Shown here one piece after another: positions 45,645 through 58,015 of a stretch of 64,000 nt of DNA (position 1 is its first letter; every line of letters begins with the position of its first letter). This DNA comes from Lingula anatina (lineage: Eukaryota > Brachiopoda > Lingulata > Lingulida > Lingulidae). The DNA lies in NCBI RefSeq assembly GCF_001039355.2, contig NW_019773562.1:1-64000 (forward strand), given 5' to 3'. The position numbers were made by a program, and so were the translations under genes. The notes beneath the pieces were generated by a model. That model was not told where the DNA came from. It saw only the letters and a program-made list of their open reading frames with translations, and ran no database searches.

Positions 45645-48600
45645 CTACTTCTGATAATCATACCAAAATCTGTAATACTCTATAAATTTGTTAGGTGGCC
45701 TGGAGAAATATTCCTTGGCTTTCACATGGTTTACTCTGTCCAATTTCCAGTAGCAGTCAAGGTATCTCCCAAACCTCCTGGTAAACCTGGAAGGTGGAGA
45801 TAAAGTTCAAGTAAATAAGTTTTTTTTTCTTAAGGCAACTACCAACATAAAAAATTCATAATGCAATAATAATTCAGTAAAAAAATATTGAAACAAAAAG
45901 GTGAGTTTATAAAGCACCTCATTCCATCATTCTGTCAACTTGTAAAAACAGGAGTAGGCATGTATATATAGCAAAGTGTTTTACTCTGACTGACCATCAA
46001 ATAACATCTGTTTATTTCATAGCATTAACAAATAATGAGAAATTCATTATGTTACTTGTTACTTTATGCATTGATACATTCATATAATTTATTTTGCATA
46101 TGGTTGATATGCACAACAGAAATCTAGACCAAAAATGTCAAAATAAACTTACATTGAATATTTTTTAAAAGTTGATCACTAAATACATACACACACACAC
46201 ACACACCTTAAATCATACCTGTAATTGCATATATAATAATTGTCCATATTTCCAAACACTCTAGCTTCGGCCTCCTTCAGTTCTTCATATTCTTCACTTC
46301 GATGGTAATCCCACTTTAAATTCTGAGGATTTTGAGGATCAGGCTTTTGCCTCAACTTGTAATTTAGAGAGTTCATATCAAAACTCTCCTTTATATTGCG
46401 GAGGATGTGTCCATCATGTAGCCCCCTAGCACTTAGAGTTATTTCAGTTGTAAATTCTCCCGGCTCACCTGGAAATGATGAACAACACACGTGTCATGTA
46501 GTGATAACATTCATCAAGTATCTTAAACAGGGTCTTTCTTACATGTACAAAAAATTATTGTCTTATATTTTCCATGTTACAAGTGATTATTCGTTGCACG
46601 AGTTCATTCATAGCAATCTGCTTACTGTGATTGACTAACAAAATCTTGTAGTGTGAGTACATTGGCCTAGAATGTCTTCCTTACTACAGACAAGGCAAGT
46701 TATATATTAGTTTGTTTTAATGGATTTTTTTATCAACTTAAAATTATGCTCTCATGCTTCATGTCTTCAGATAACTGATAGATCCCCACATCATTCAGTA
46801 TGTATCAATGTACCTCAAAAAACATACCAAACTTTTGTACAACTGCTCCTTGCTAGTAGTAAAAGAGATTGCCAATGATAACTTTTGTGTAATATTATTA
46901 ATATAACATTGTTTTGTTGTTTAAACTCAAAATAGCCAAATTTATATGGCAAATGTTTATTGCGCAAAGAATCACAATTTTATCTTTTTGCTTGTGACAT
47001 AGCCAAACAAACTTACAGGTTATTATATAAATGTACTTTTCAATCTAAATCATGTAACTTGCAAAATGAGGCCTGCAAAATGAGGCCAATTTTGCTGCAG
47101 ATTTCAGTAGGTCTATACTTAATTAACAAAGAAGCTGCCGAAAACTGCTTTCGTCTCTAAAGTAGACTATGAGCTCATTCCCATTGAAACTATCAGTCTA
47201 GTAAATCGATCCAACTCTGCAGGGATTCTTGCAGAATGCAATCAGTTTGACAGATTTAAACGCCTCCTGATGTTGAGTAGAATACAAAAAAAGCTGATGA
47301 TCATATGCGTATGTTGGAAACGAGAGAAGGCGAGTAATCTGTTAAATTGAGCGTGTTCAGTGAGAATCCCTGTGGGGTTAGATCAATCTACCTCCATATG
47401 TAGACCGATAATTTCAAGGGGAAAAATCCTAAAATTCTGAAGTTGAGTGTGCATTGTCAGGGGCGGATACAGAGATATTTTCTGATAGTCCTCCAAATTT
47501 TCTTTGTTGATCCATCCACCATTTTTGACCGTCTTCTGACAGAAAAAATTAGATACTCGTCAATGTAAACTTGAAAATCCGGACGACCCCGAAGATGGCC
47601 TAAATCCGCCCCTGATTGTTTTACGTCATATAAGATGTCCTAACACTGTGGTGAACTGATGCATCCTTACCATACTCTAGAAAAGGTGACCTAAATTTCA
47701 CTTCATACATGAAGTTGCCATAAAAATCCTTTACGTCTCGAACTGGTAAATATTCTCTCTGTTCATCATCTAACTGTTCCCAGTTTTTCATGATTTCTTC
47801 TAATGCCTGCAGAGAAATTTGATATTCAGTAATTATTGGATATGATTCCAGTCAAGAGACCTTCAGTTAAGTTAAACATATATATATATATATATGTAGT
47901 ATACTGTAAAACTTCAAATGTAACCACAAGACTTGGAAATATGAATATAAAAATCATTCATGAAGGAACTTATCATGGAGATGTTGCACATGTATTCTGT
48001 ATGGTTAACATCTGGTCCGTATACCCAGTACTGTTATTTTATTTAAGAACATACTGATCAATTTTTATTATTTTTAATCCTTCATTCTTTTGGCTTATTT
48101 TTGTGTAATTCTGATTTATATATTTATTTATTCATCATTGCTATTGTCATCACTGTGTTACTCCTTGGGGTAGCTGCTTTTTCAAATGGAGAAATTCTGG
48201 CATGTCATTTGGGGTCAAAAGCATTTTGGGACACAGTGTAAAACTCAGAGAAATAAACATACATTTTTAAATTACTAATAATACCTATGAGCGCATTCTC
48301 AACGAATTAAGCCAGGCTTTACAAAGCCGGTGACCTAAAAATGGGCGGTTTTAAAAGATTAGGCGGTTTTTCTTTCATGTACGTCCGCCATTTTTAGGTC
48401 ATCGGCTTTGTAAAGCCTGGCTTAATTGGTTGAGAATGCGCTCTATGTCTTTAATTGCATTAAACATATACCATTTTTCAGCCGTATTTACCACCAGGCA
48501 AGAAGCAGACAGGCAACATTATTTTAATACCAAACTTATTAAACAATATGTATTAGTACCCACTGACCTCTGGTACAATGAAATCTTCCAAGCTTTCAAA

Positions 48601-49573
48601 GTCCCCAACAGATATCTCATAGGATACTGATTGGATTGCCTGTAGTACAAAAGATAATAAATAATCAAGACACTACAAATATTAAAGGCATAAAAAATTG
48701 GTCTTTCTTGTCAAGAACAGCTGGAAAAATAAGAGGTGCAATATACATATATATATATATATATAAAATATTTCAGCACAATAACAACACACATTCCATT
48801 GCAGATTACTTTATGTCGGGTTAACTATGAAAAAAAAATGTAGAATCATCCATGTGGGGCCATGAATTGATGTAATTTTAATTTTTTTTAAATACACAGA
48901 AAGATATGGCAGTCTAAATGAATAAATCATTAAAAAATGGTATAAAACAATTAATCCAGGAATGGTTTGAGCAATGATTTACAAGTAGGGTAATATGGAT
49001 TTTCTCTTGAGCAAAACACAATTAGAGGGAAATCTTTTACAGGCTTCATTTAAAATGCTTCAAGACGTTGCAAAATGAAATTTACCTCATAACAGTCCGC
49101 GAACTGTAATTCTTACGTATGTTTATTGACATTTCATATAAATCAATGTACTCAATTTGTTCCAATTTCAAATGAATACTTACGTCATGAGCAAATTCAA
49201 AAAACCACCTAGGAGATAGTTTAACATCATAATCTTGCATTCTGTGGTATCTAAATTTCCCGACCAGTAACTTAGGTATGTTCCTTTTCACTTGCATCGG
49301 AAAATCCATCAACTGTAACTTCCTGGACCCCGTCTTTCCACTTGTGCTATAAGTTTTCATCTGCCATGGTAATGCAGTCCTTCTTGCACATATATTCTTT
49401 TCTCCAACATTTACCCATGCAGAATGGTAATTTTTCAACCCTGATATATTGATCTTGTGTATTGCCTTTTGAAAAGCACAAGCATTCTTAGGGTGGATAT
49501 TACTTCTAAGGATTGTGCCAAGGAAATGTGGTTTTGTTGATGAGAATACAACTGAAAGTCCATGGCTATTCAT
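45645..49573 (-). CDS. mitochondrial Tim44-like protein, MAIP1-like
   Basis: Five coding exons: 49184-49573, 48568-48639, 47671-47806, 46219-46468, 45645-45786 (stop TAG). The total is 990 nt, 329 residues, all GT-AG and in frame. The first 100 residues are rich in Ser, Lys and Arg with few acids, as in a mitochondrial targeting region (for example RRTALPWQMKTYSTS). A Tim44/MRPL45-like region follows: FFEFAHDAIQSVSYEI, then GDFESLEDFIVPEALEEI, and near the end YYICNYRFTRRFGRYL and WKLDRVNH, a pattern like the C-terminus of m-AAA protease-interacting protein 1. MAIP1 binds the inner-membrane m-AAA protease and aids processing of newly imported substrates. The assignment rests on residue pattern recalled from the family; mL45 is the main alternative. 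The 5' exon boundary at 49613 (acceptor after a T tract) implies an upstream non-coding exon; an ATG at 49611 opens only a short upstream frame. Confidence 0.65.
46188..46206. repeat. (CA)n microsatellite
   Basis: About nine CA units just inside the last intron of the MAIP1-like gene, 12 bp from the donor site. Confidence 0.9.
47458..47614 (+). mobile_element. hAT-like MITE, copy 2
   Basis: 157 bp starting caggggcggat and ending atccgcccctg, aligned along its length with 9550-9717. It lies in an intron of the MAIP1-like gene. Flanks tgcattgt and attgtttt share only attgt, so the target duplication is unclear. Confidence 0.75.
48289..48443. mobile_element. MITE with about 55-bp inverted arms
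   Basis: The left arm from gagcgcattctcaac through aattaagccaggctttacaa is mirrored by the right arm ending gttgagaatgcgctc. A possible 3-bp TAT flanks both ends, as in PIF/Harbinger-type elements. The centre, gattaggcggt then tctttcat then gtccgccat, links it to 14346-14457. Lies in an intron of the MAIP1-like gene. Confidence 0.75.
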
Positions 49574-50831
49574 TTTTTTGGTCAACTGTGGGGTTTAGGT
49601 TAAGTTCCATATCTGAAAAAAAAAAAAATTTAATGCATGTTCATATTAAACAATGTTTAAGACAATTGCAAAAATTGGAACTTAAAAGTTAATAAGAGCA
49701 ATGAAAGCACTCACTGAATACAGGGGTCAATTAGATGGGATTGCAGAGGAAGTTGTTATAAAATAACTGGCCCAGGGTACTAGTTCATGAAGTTCATAGG
49801 GTGAGACACCAATGCCCTTTGAACAAATATCAAAATTTGATTGAAATTATCCATATGCTACCCCATAACGGTATCATATCTAAATCCATTTAATACCATT
49901 TTTACAAAAACAAGTCTTGAAATAAAAACAAATAAACATGTCCTCAAAGTACAAAGCCATCAGACTGTGGAAACCTCCTCCAATTCTATATCCCTGTATG
50001 TAATCATATTAAATCAACACGTTATCTTTTAATTTGCTTCTGTATGTGTCGGGGACTGGGTTTTGTGCCTTCTCAGTTTCATCAGAGAAGTCTTCATCCT
50101 GACATAGGCATACTATCAGAAATTATTCTTGGATCTACAAAACTGTCCTCATTGAAGTTTGTCAGTAAGATTAATATCTACATATTAAACATCAGAGACT
50201 GAATTTTAACATTACTTTAAGGATATTGTCAGCCCTTGCCCCAAACTCCTTATTTACTGCCTTGCATACATCCTTTTAGGTAAAAGATAAATCTTCAGTG
50301 CTCAGTGACTAAATTAACTAACATTTACACATACTGTATGTCATCTTCTGGATGATGTCATAATTGCAATTTTGTGGCAAAAACTGAAAACCAGTTTTTC
50401 AAATTTCTCTTTTACCTGAGCACCCATGATCACGGTTTCAATACGGATTGAATGACACCATTTAGTACTCCCAAACCCTGCCAGCAATTCTTCTTAAATG
50501 TCTTCGTTCAGATTTTATTGTTGATAAAGCAAAATAATGCCTTTGTTTAATGGAAATCTGGGCTCATAATTCCATAACAAACACATTTAAACCAAATTGA
50601 CAACACGAGATTGTAGTCTATACACTCGTTATCAACTCTGCCAAATTTTGTGATACAATCTTGTTCAGGGATGAAGTTACATCCCATACTGTACCAACTA
50701 CTATCTTACCTCAAAATAAAAAGGTGTTAAATTGACGATTAAAGCTTTAAGTTACCTATACTTATACATTGCAGCAATGAAATATAAATGCCAATAATTA
50801 ATATTTTCCAGTTTCTTTTTATTGTTTTAAG

Positions 50832-51605
50832 TCAGCACAAAGATAGATGCATTATTGAATAATTAAATGGATGAAAAAACTCATTTTTGGTATCTGGATG
50901 ATAATGAAAGGTTACAATAACCTTAGGTTGGATTGAATAATTAAATACTTTCATGTTGAAATACTTTCATGTTGAAATATCTAAAAAATAATGTACTGTT
51001 ATTCTTTAGTAAAAATCCCATATCGTGCAATCATATTTTGTAAACACCTTATCATTTAAGTTACTTCTGTCTTGAATAAATATTTATCCTTCTCAGCACA
51101 AAGATAGATGCATTATTGAATAATTAAATGGATGAAAAAACTCATTTTTGGTATCTGGATGATAATGAAAGGTTACAATAACCTTAGGTTGGATTGAATA
51201 ATTAAATACTTTCATGTTGAAATAATGTTTATCTAAAAAATAATGTACTGTTATTCTTTAGTAAAAATCCCATATCGTGCAATCATATTTTGTAAACACC
51301 TTATCATTTAAGTTACTTCTGTCTTGAATAAATATTTATCCTTCTCAGCACAAAGATAGATGCATTATTGAATAATTAAATGGATGAAAAAACTCATTTT
51401 TGGTATCTGGATGATAATGAAAGGTTACAATAACCTTAGGTTGGATTGAATAATTAAATACTTTCATGTTGAAATACTTTCATGTTGAAATATCTAAAAA
51501 ATAATGTACTGTTATTCTTTAGTAAAAATCCCATATCGTGCAATCATATTTTGTAAACACCTTATCATTTAAGTTACTTCTGTCTTGGATAAATATTTAT
51601 CCTTC
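50832..51605 (+). repeat. three tandem units of about 252-261 bp
   Basis: Units start at 50832, 51093 and 51345 with tcagcacaaagatagatg. They are almost identical. Units 1 and 3 carry a doubled actttcatgttgaaat, while unit 2 has one copy followed by aatgttt. The array ends at about 51605, where ccttctc is followed by a different sequence. The near identity indicates recent duplication or conversion. Confidence 0.92.
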
Positions 51606-52424
51606 TCGGTGAAAGTATGTGTATGCCTGCTACTGATGCATACCTTAAATCTACCGGTTAATATTGCACAGCAATTGCTATGTCCTAAAAAAAAAAAAAA
51701 AAAAGTTGAAGCCAGAGTGGCAGTCATACTGATTCCATTTCTAATGTAATGTGAAATTTCCAAAGAATTCTACATTTGATTTGCTTCTCTGTGCACGCAA
51801 AGTGAAAGACTGGGTCGTATCTGGGGCCATATTGGAGCCCTTAATTATTTATTTCGGCGATGAAAATTAATACACTGGGGATTCAATTATTAATTTAAGT
51901 GAAAGTCAATTCGGGCGGTTTACTACGTACAAGACGTACGTGTAACCCCCCTCCCCCCCCCCCTCCCACACCACACACACACACACCACACACAGACCCA
52001 CAATGGATTTTTATCTCTTTTTTCTAAATTAGATTACGTTGTGGCTTCGATCAAAGTCTCTGCAATTAAAATCAATTAGTTTGCCAGTTAACTTACAGAG
52101 TTTAACAAAAAGCCTGATTTTGTCAAGGGAAGCGGTGCGATCTCGTTCCAGTGGAAAAGTCATTAAAAAACAAGCCTCCTTCTATTAAAGATTTACTTCC
52201 TGTTGAAGCAGACTATGGGTGTTTGCTGCACTAATCAAACGGTAAAATTGAAATCCCCACAAGTAATAGTTTTTATTAAATCTGCGACGCTTAAATTTGA
52301 TTGGGATTTAAAGTAAATATCAAAGTTGTGGATTCCATATGTGGATCATGTGCGGGTCAGCTGATTTAACAGTTAGAGACTACTGATAGTAGAGAGATAT
52401 TTTTTAATGGGGAGCGTCTCGCTT

Positions 52425-52540
52425 GTCCGAAGGGTCATTGATCCGAAAAATGGTAACATTTTCATCGTTTTTTTTAAATCAAGGGTTCATTGGTCCGAAG
52501 GTTCTATAGAGAACATTCAGACCAATGAACCTTCGGACTA
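52425..52540. repeat. short fold-back with gtccgaaggttcattg words
   Basis: The phrase tccgaagggtcattgatccg at 52425 is repeated as gttcattggtccgaaggttc at 52485 and inverted as gaccaatgaaccttcggac at 52519. Likely a MITE remnant. Confidence 0.55.
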
Positions 52541-52768
52541 TTGCTACGACCACTTAAAATGAACCTGGGGGCGTTTTTATAGATACTCCTAAGAGGGTAA
52601 CTTATGGTGTAACATGAATTGCTACACGAAAACTGGGTGGTTCCTTCTCAGTATCCCAGAGAATTACGTGTTTTAGTCACAAGGTAAATTTCAAACTTAA
52701 ATTAAAGAAGGAAGATCAATATTTATAGTTAATAGATCGATTAATTTGTACTCTGTATTGTAGTTTTA

Positions 52769-52824
52769 CGTACATACTGTAAGCTAGAGCAGTACACGTA
52801 CATACTGTAAGCTAGAGCAGTACG
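52769..52824 (+). repeat. 28-bp tandem duplication upstream of PRMT2
   Basis: The word beginning cgtacatactgtaagctaga and running to cagtaca occurs twice back to back, about 90 bp before the PRMT2 start codon. It is close enough to the 5' leader to influence transcription or splicing, but no function can be read from it. Confidence 0.8.
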
Positions 52825-52914
52825 TGTACATGTGGTATTTGCACTGTGTTTCCTTAGAAAATAATGGTTTCATTTTATTCTTATTCCCCCAGATACCCAG
52901 AACATGAAACAGAA

Positions 52915-54727
52915 ATGGCTGAGAAAGAAGCAGTGCAGAGTGATCAACAAACTCTAGGGGATGGTGATATCGAGGACTTATGTGTGGCTGTCAGTGATTT
53001 TGCAGGTCTTTCTGATAATGAAGTATGTTTGGCCAGACATAATTGTTAAGATGATTGACCGACAAGAACATCCCTTATTTTGAGAAAATTAGAATTTTTG
53101 TTAAACTTCTTTGTTATTAATTTAGCATTTATTTTTCCTAAGTTTTTTAAAAAAAGTTTTTTTATATTGTTTCAGGAGTTTGTAGTCTTTGCATATATGC
53201 TTAGCAACTGTGCAGCAATGCACATATTAAATTTTTTTCAGGATTTGCTCATAAAAGTTGTGCTTAAAGACCTTCTTTCTAGTAACTAAAAGAACAGAGA
53301 TATTACAGGTTTCATAAATAATGTATCATAAAATTCATGCAAGTAGTCAGTCATCCCGAGTTTTTTTTCTCAGAAAATTATTTCTGGGTCAACTGCACCA
53401 GTCCTATGATAAAGTGATGAATCACATCCTTGTTCAGAAAATGTTTTTAGGTGAATATGTAAGTGCCTTTGGTGGCCAGCTTGTACTAGTGCCTGGGCAG
53501 CAGACTTTTTCAGAACCTACCAGTTATTATTCTTTTCTTCTTAGTATTATTTATTTATTCATTTATTTGTTTGTTTTATGTTTTATTTTCTTTTTTACAG
53601 TTGCAGTTCTCTAGAGGAGACAAGATCGAGGTTCTCCAAAAGACCTCAGAGCACTGGTGGTGGTCAAGACTTAATGGTCACTTTGGATATGTGCCCACCA
53701 ATCATGTGGTCAGCTTCTCCGACTCCTCCTTTAAGCAGATTTCATGGCAGGATTGTGATTATTTTGAAAATTATGGCACTTTGGTGAGGAGAGGTTGATG
53801 TTTGAAATTTTGATTTTGAACGAAAGTTCAACTAATTATAAATTTCTCTGCATTAAAGTTACATATGAAGTCAAATCTTTGCCACTAAACCCAACCAAAT
53901 GCCAACATATAATCTAATAGCATAAATTTAAGATATAACAAAGGATATCGTTTCACCAAAAAATTATATTTGAACAGATGTTTTCTGCTTTCTTTTTGTG
54001 CTATATATAATACTCAGTCAATTTTGGGAACCCACATTTGATTATTTTAATTTGCTATTATGTTCTCAGCAATTATATATCATAGAGCACTATTTGACAG
54101 GCTTTTACCAACTGGAGAGACAGATAAGTAGGTCAAGTTTACGACCATAAATTTGGACAGTCAAGTTTTAAGGCTTTTTTTTTTTTTGCAGATCAAGTGA
54201 TTTATTTGGTTTATCTTGTAGCTTATCAGCTTAATTTGCTTTGTATAAGAAACTAGTAGTAGTGATTTATATGCGCTACAAGGAATCTACGCTGGCTTCA
54301 TATGTAACTTTAATAAACTGTCTAACAAACTTTTAATGGAGTTCATCACAATAATTAAGTGATGCTCTTTTTGCATATAAACCAATAACATATTTCCTGT
54401 AGTGAAATTTTAGTTGTAGATTATATTGGCAAGTCATAGAATTTTGTCTACCAATTCTAAAAGCTTGAAATGAATAGAACCCTTAATACAAAAAATACAA
54501 ACATTTGAAGACAGTGATAGGATCTGATTCATTAAAATGTAAGTGGCAACCTCTATTATTGTTCTCGTCTATTTTGTCAGAAACTTCATCTTGAAATGCT
54601 TAGTGACAAACCCAGAACAGAGGCTTACAAAAAGGCATTCGAGGTATATTGCAGGCATACCAAAGACAAGGTAACCATTTTCATATCACGATTTGAGTTC
54701 ATCCACAGGTATATTTGTATTCATCAA

Positions 54728-54783
<56 letters not shown>

Positions 54784-54875
54784 TTTAACCAGGTGCAAAA
54801 TAAAATATCCTGCCTATGAGACATGAGTACAATCTATCTGAATTGAAAAAAAGGGAAATAATCCCATTTTTGTTT

Positions 54876-54938
<63 letters not shown>

Positions 54939-56673
54939 TTGTTGCATAATGAATACTAACTTTAGGTTGTCCTGGACATTGGTTGTGGTACAGGGATATT
55001 GAGTATGTTTGCTGCCACCGTGGGACAGGCAGCAAAGGTAAGACATTCAGAGTAATTTTTTTTTTAAATTTTTAATAAATATATACAACAAGTCACTGAA
55101 ATAAATTCCAGGTGTTTGTGATAAAACATTTGTGAAATGTTAAACTTTGTAGCAGATTGCTAAATTTTCTGTTTTTTTTTTTTAGTTCAGTTTTGAATTT
55201 GAAAGGACATATGTTCTCTATATTGTATATATTCAAAATGTCATGAATTATTTCTAATAGGTTTATGCCGTGGAGGCTAGTGATATTGCTCATTACACTA
55301 AATCACTAGTGGATAAAAATGGCTTGGGTGAACAAATTACAGTGATTGAAGGGGAAATGGAAAACATTGTTTTACCAGAAAAAGTGGATTTGATCATATC
55401 AGAATGGATGGGGACAATGCTATTGGTAAGAAAAATGGTATATAAAATATTAGAAGTTTTAATTTTATAATACACTATTACCTTGGGTTTTGATGTATTC
55501 TAATTTTTAAAGTTAGCGGCACTTGGTGTTTGGTCACATAAGAGATAATAAACATCACCAACAAATGAATGACTTAAAAAATTTTGTTGGGCATTTAAAG
55601 CAAAAATAATAGATGAAGAACATACTTCATAATGCTATTCCTTTTCTTAATATTTATCTTTCAGTTTGAGTTCATGATTGAAACTGTGATATTAGGTCGA
55701 GACAAGTGCCTGAAAGAAGATGGTGTGATATGGCCGTCTGAAGCCCAGTTGTACCTCGCACCATGCAGTGCTCAGAGTGTGTATCAAGCTAAGGTCAAGG
55801 CCTGGGACAATGTCTATGGATATGACTTCTCCTCATTGAGGTGAGTGGGCAAAATGAAACAACTATTTCAGGGCAGTTTGATGAAGATGTTCAAGACGTA
55901 CATTGTGTAATTCGAGGTTACTGACTCAAAATACAATTTCTAAATCACTATGCTTTAACCTCGAGTAGTAATGTACTTAATCAATTTTATACATTAAACA
56001 ATTCTTCGCCCAGAATACACAAATGATCACCTTAAGGCTTAGTGTGCCTGACAATTTCCCACACAATTTTAAATAGCTGAAATAAGTAGACAGATCTGAA
56101 ATGAAAAATCTTACAAGCAGTAAGTGGATTATGTGAAGATTATCTGTACAAAAAATGTATAAAGTGTTGTTGATGAAATTTAAATGTAACTTTTGTCCTT
56201 TTTACTAATTATTTTTACTGTGTGGCTTGTTTGCCAGTGACAGCTGCACTTTAATACTGAGGTCGCTTCTGTTATGTGTGACATATAAAAAGTGTATGTT
56301 GTGGTATAATATTTATTTTCAGAGAAGAAGCAGTGAAGGAGTTCTTTTACAAACCCATCTATAACCATAATCTGTCTGATGAAGACTGCTTAGCAGAGGA
56401 AACCTGTATTCTGCAATTGAATATGAAACACGTCCAGATACAAGACCTAGAAAAAATTGACAAGGATTTTTCATTTCTAGTTAAGAAAAGTGGACCACTG
56501 CATGGTTTCTGTAGTTGGTTCAGTGTGGGTTTTAGCCATCCGGATTCTGACAGCCCCATGGTAGTATTAAGCACAGGACCAAAACACAGGTACACAGCTC
56601 AGCAGGATTAAAAAAAATTAGTTTCATTTTACTGCAGATGTTAATTCTTTTGTACAGCTGCTTGGAGGAATTA

Positions 56674-56704
<31 letters not shown>

Positions 56705-57521
56705 CCATAATATCATCCATATAACCATTTTTAGTTAACACAAGCAATGAAAGCTTCAACAGACACTATTATTGGGAGATATTTTTTTCATTCCAGTTTG
56801 GTTTTCTTTTTACATTTTGTCTCGTTTATTAGTCTCTTCTTTGTTATTAATTTTTTTCTATAATTATTGATACTTACACTTGTGAAGACAAGAAATATCT
56901 AATTCTTGAATATTTTCAGTCAAACTCACTGGCACCAGCATCTTTTCATGTTAGATGAACCTCTTTCTGTGGCTCCTGACAATGAGGTTACTGGGAGGAT
57001 AACTCTGATCAGAAATACAGAGTGGAGAAGACATCTGACTGTCATCATTCAGGGCCAGGTCCTTAAGTCAGTAAACAAAGAAAGAATTCAGGTAGAAAAT
57101 CTTTTTCCATGGTAATTTTTATCAACTAAAATATCTTGTAGGATAAATTAGTGATTAACTCGCCTTGTTTTTAGGTATGATCTTTTGAAAGATGAAACCT
57201 GTGGTATTTGAACTTTTTAAACTCTTAGATTATTATACTGTCCTATATTTATTCTCTTTGTTTTTTACCTTTTAAAATATGAAAGATACAATGTATGGAA
57301 AGATAGATGAAGTCCTGTACAATGTACTAAATGTATGCCAGACAAACGTCTGGGTACACATGAAATAAAACTGTCAGTCTGCAACATATACATTCTTGGT
57401 TTGTTCTCTTTTTACTGTTGAATAAGATGAAATAATTGTGTGGTTTCAGAGTTTTCACAAAGTGTTTCCCCTTTGGATGGATCAAGTGTTGAAGGATGAA
57501 TATATCAAACCTAAAGACTAA
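52915..57521 (+). CDS. PRMT2: protein arginine N-methyltransferase 2 (SH3 domain plus PRMT core)
   Basis: Nine coding exons: 52915-53022, 53601-53783, 54581-54670, 54966-55037, 55261-55425, 55665-55840, 56323-56589, 56920-57091, 57450-57521 (stop TAA). The total is 1305 nt, 434 residues, close to the usual vertebrate length of about 433. An N-terminal SH3 domain spans about residues 22-83 (LCVAVSDFAGL, FSRGDKIEVL, HWWWSRLNGHFGYVPTNHV). The AdoMet-binding motif I is at 128-143 (VVLDIGCGTGILSMFA) and the acidic post-I residue is Glu156. The double-E loop has SEWMG at 198-202 with Glu199 and Glu208. The THW loop is at 356-358. YGTLKLHLEML precedes the core as in PRMT2. It transfers methyl groups from AdoMet to arginine; PRMT2 also acts as a nuclear coregulator, with SH3-mediated protein contacts (family knowledge). 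The SH3 plus core architecture and the conserved exon order make the orthology firm. The acceptor at 52892 places a 5' untranslated exon upstream. Confidence 0.95.
53860..54310 (+). repeat. dispersed repeat family, copy 2 (in PRMT2 intron 2)
   Basis: Ordered but diverged similarity to 7780-8165 (see there). A T tract is internal. Confidence 0.5.
54731..54776. repeat. (GT)n microsatellite in PRMT2 intron
   Basis: About 23 GT units between exons 3 and 4. Confidence 0.95.
54877..54940. repeat. (TTTA)n microsatellite in PRMT2 intron
   Basis: About 16 TTTA units, directly upstream of exon 4 (54966). Confidence 0.95.
56675..56703. repeat. (ATT)n microsatellite in PRMT2 intron
   Basis: About nine to ten units after exon 7. 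Confidence 0.9.
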
Positions 57522-58015
57522 GGTGAGACTCAGTTAAGCATAATGGATATGCCTGGTTAAGCATAATGATTGAATTATTGCATTGGTATTTGTTTGAGGT
57601 TATTAATTGCAAGGCTTCTTAAGATAAGACATAACACAAGATATTGTTGTTAATCTTCAGAAATGGAATGAATCCATGCACTTACAATAGAAGTGCTGTT
57701 TGCAAAGGCACAGAAACACCTTCTTCACACATGGAAAATTTCCTCCAGGGGACAATGAATACGTAGCTCCCTTTTTAGAGGCTTAAAAGTCATCCTGGAA
57801 AGTTGTGCAGATTTGATGTATAAATGGAGATGGGGTGGTGCTACTCTGGCTAAAATTTTGCTTTCTCTGTTTGAACTGTTGTTTACTTCCCTGTTCCTTG
57901 ATAAATATATACTAGTGCTTGTAAGTAGGAAAATTGTGTAAGTCTTCCACTGAAACTTCAGCCTTCAAGGTTTTGATTTATAGATTTTCCTTGCTCAAAA
58001 CAGATAATCAATAAA
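57522..58015 (+). other. PRMT2: probable PRMT2 3' untranslated region
   Basis: Non-coding sequence from the stop codon to an AATAAA at 58010-58015. The long inverted repeat begins immediately after this signal. Confidence 0.45.

Larger units (their letters stand above)
49614..52890. other. region between the divergent MAIP1-like and PRMT2 genes
   Basis: No coding exon was found. It should contain the upstream non-coding exon and promoter of the MAIP1-like gene and the 5' leader of PRMT2. A tandem repeat array (50832-51605), an A tract (about 51688), CA/CCCCTC-rich tracts (about 51948-51995), a fold-back (52425-52540) and a 28-bp duplication (52769-52824) are present. Confidence 0.55.

Noticed and set aside
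49082-49183. Extension of MAIP1-like exon 1 into VSIHLKLEQIEYID and onward
   Set aside because: It follows a gtaagtat donor. The spliced reading FEFAHDAIQSVSYEI fits the protein family, so the extension is intronic.
50832-51605. CRISPR-like array
   Set aside because: This is animal DNA. The units are 250-bp tandem duplicates without the short repeat and unique spacer pattern.
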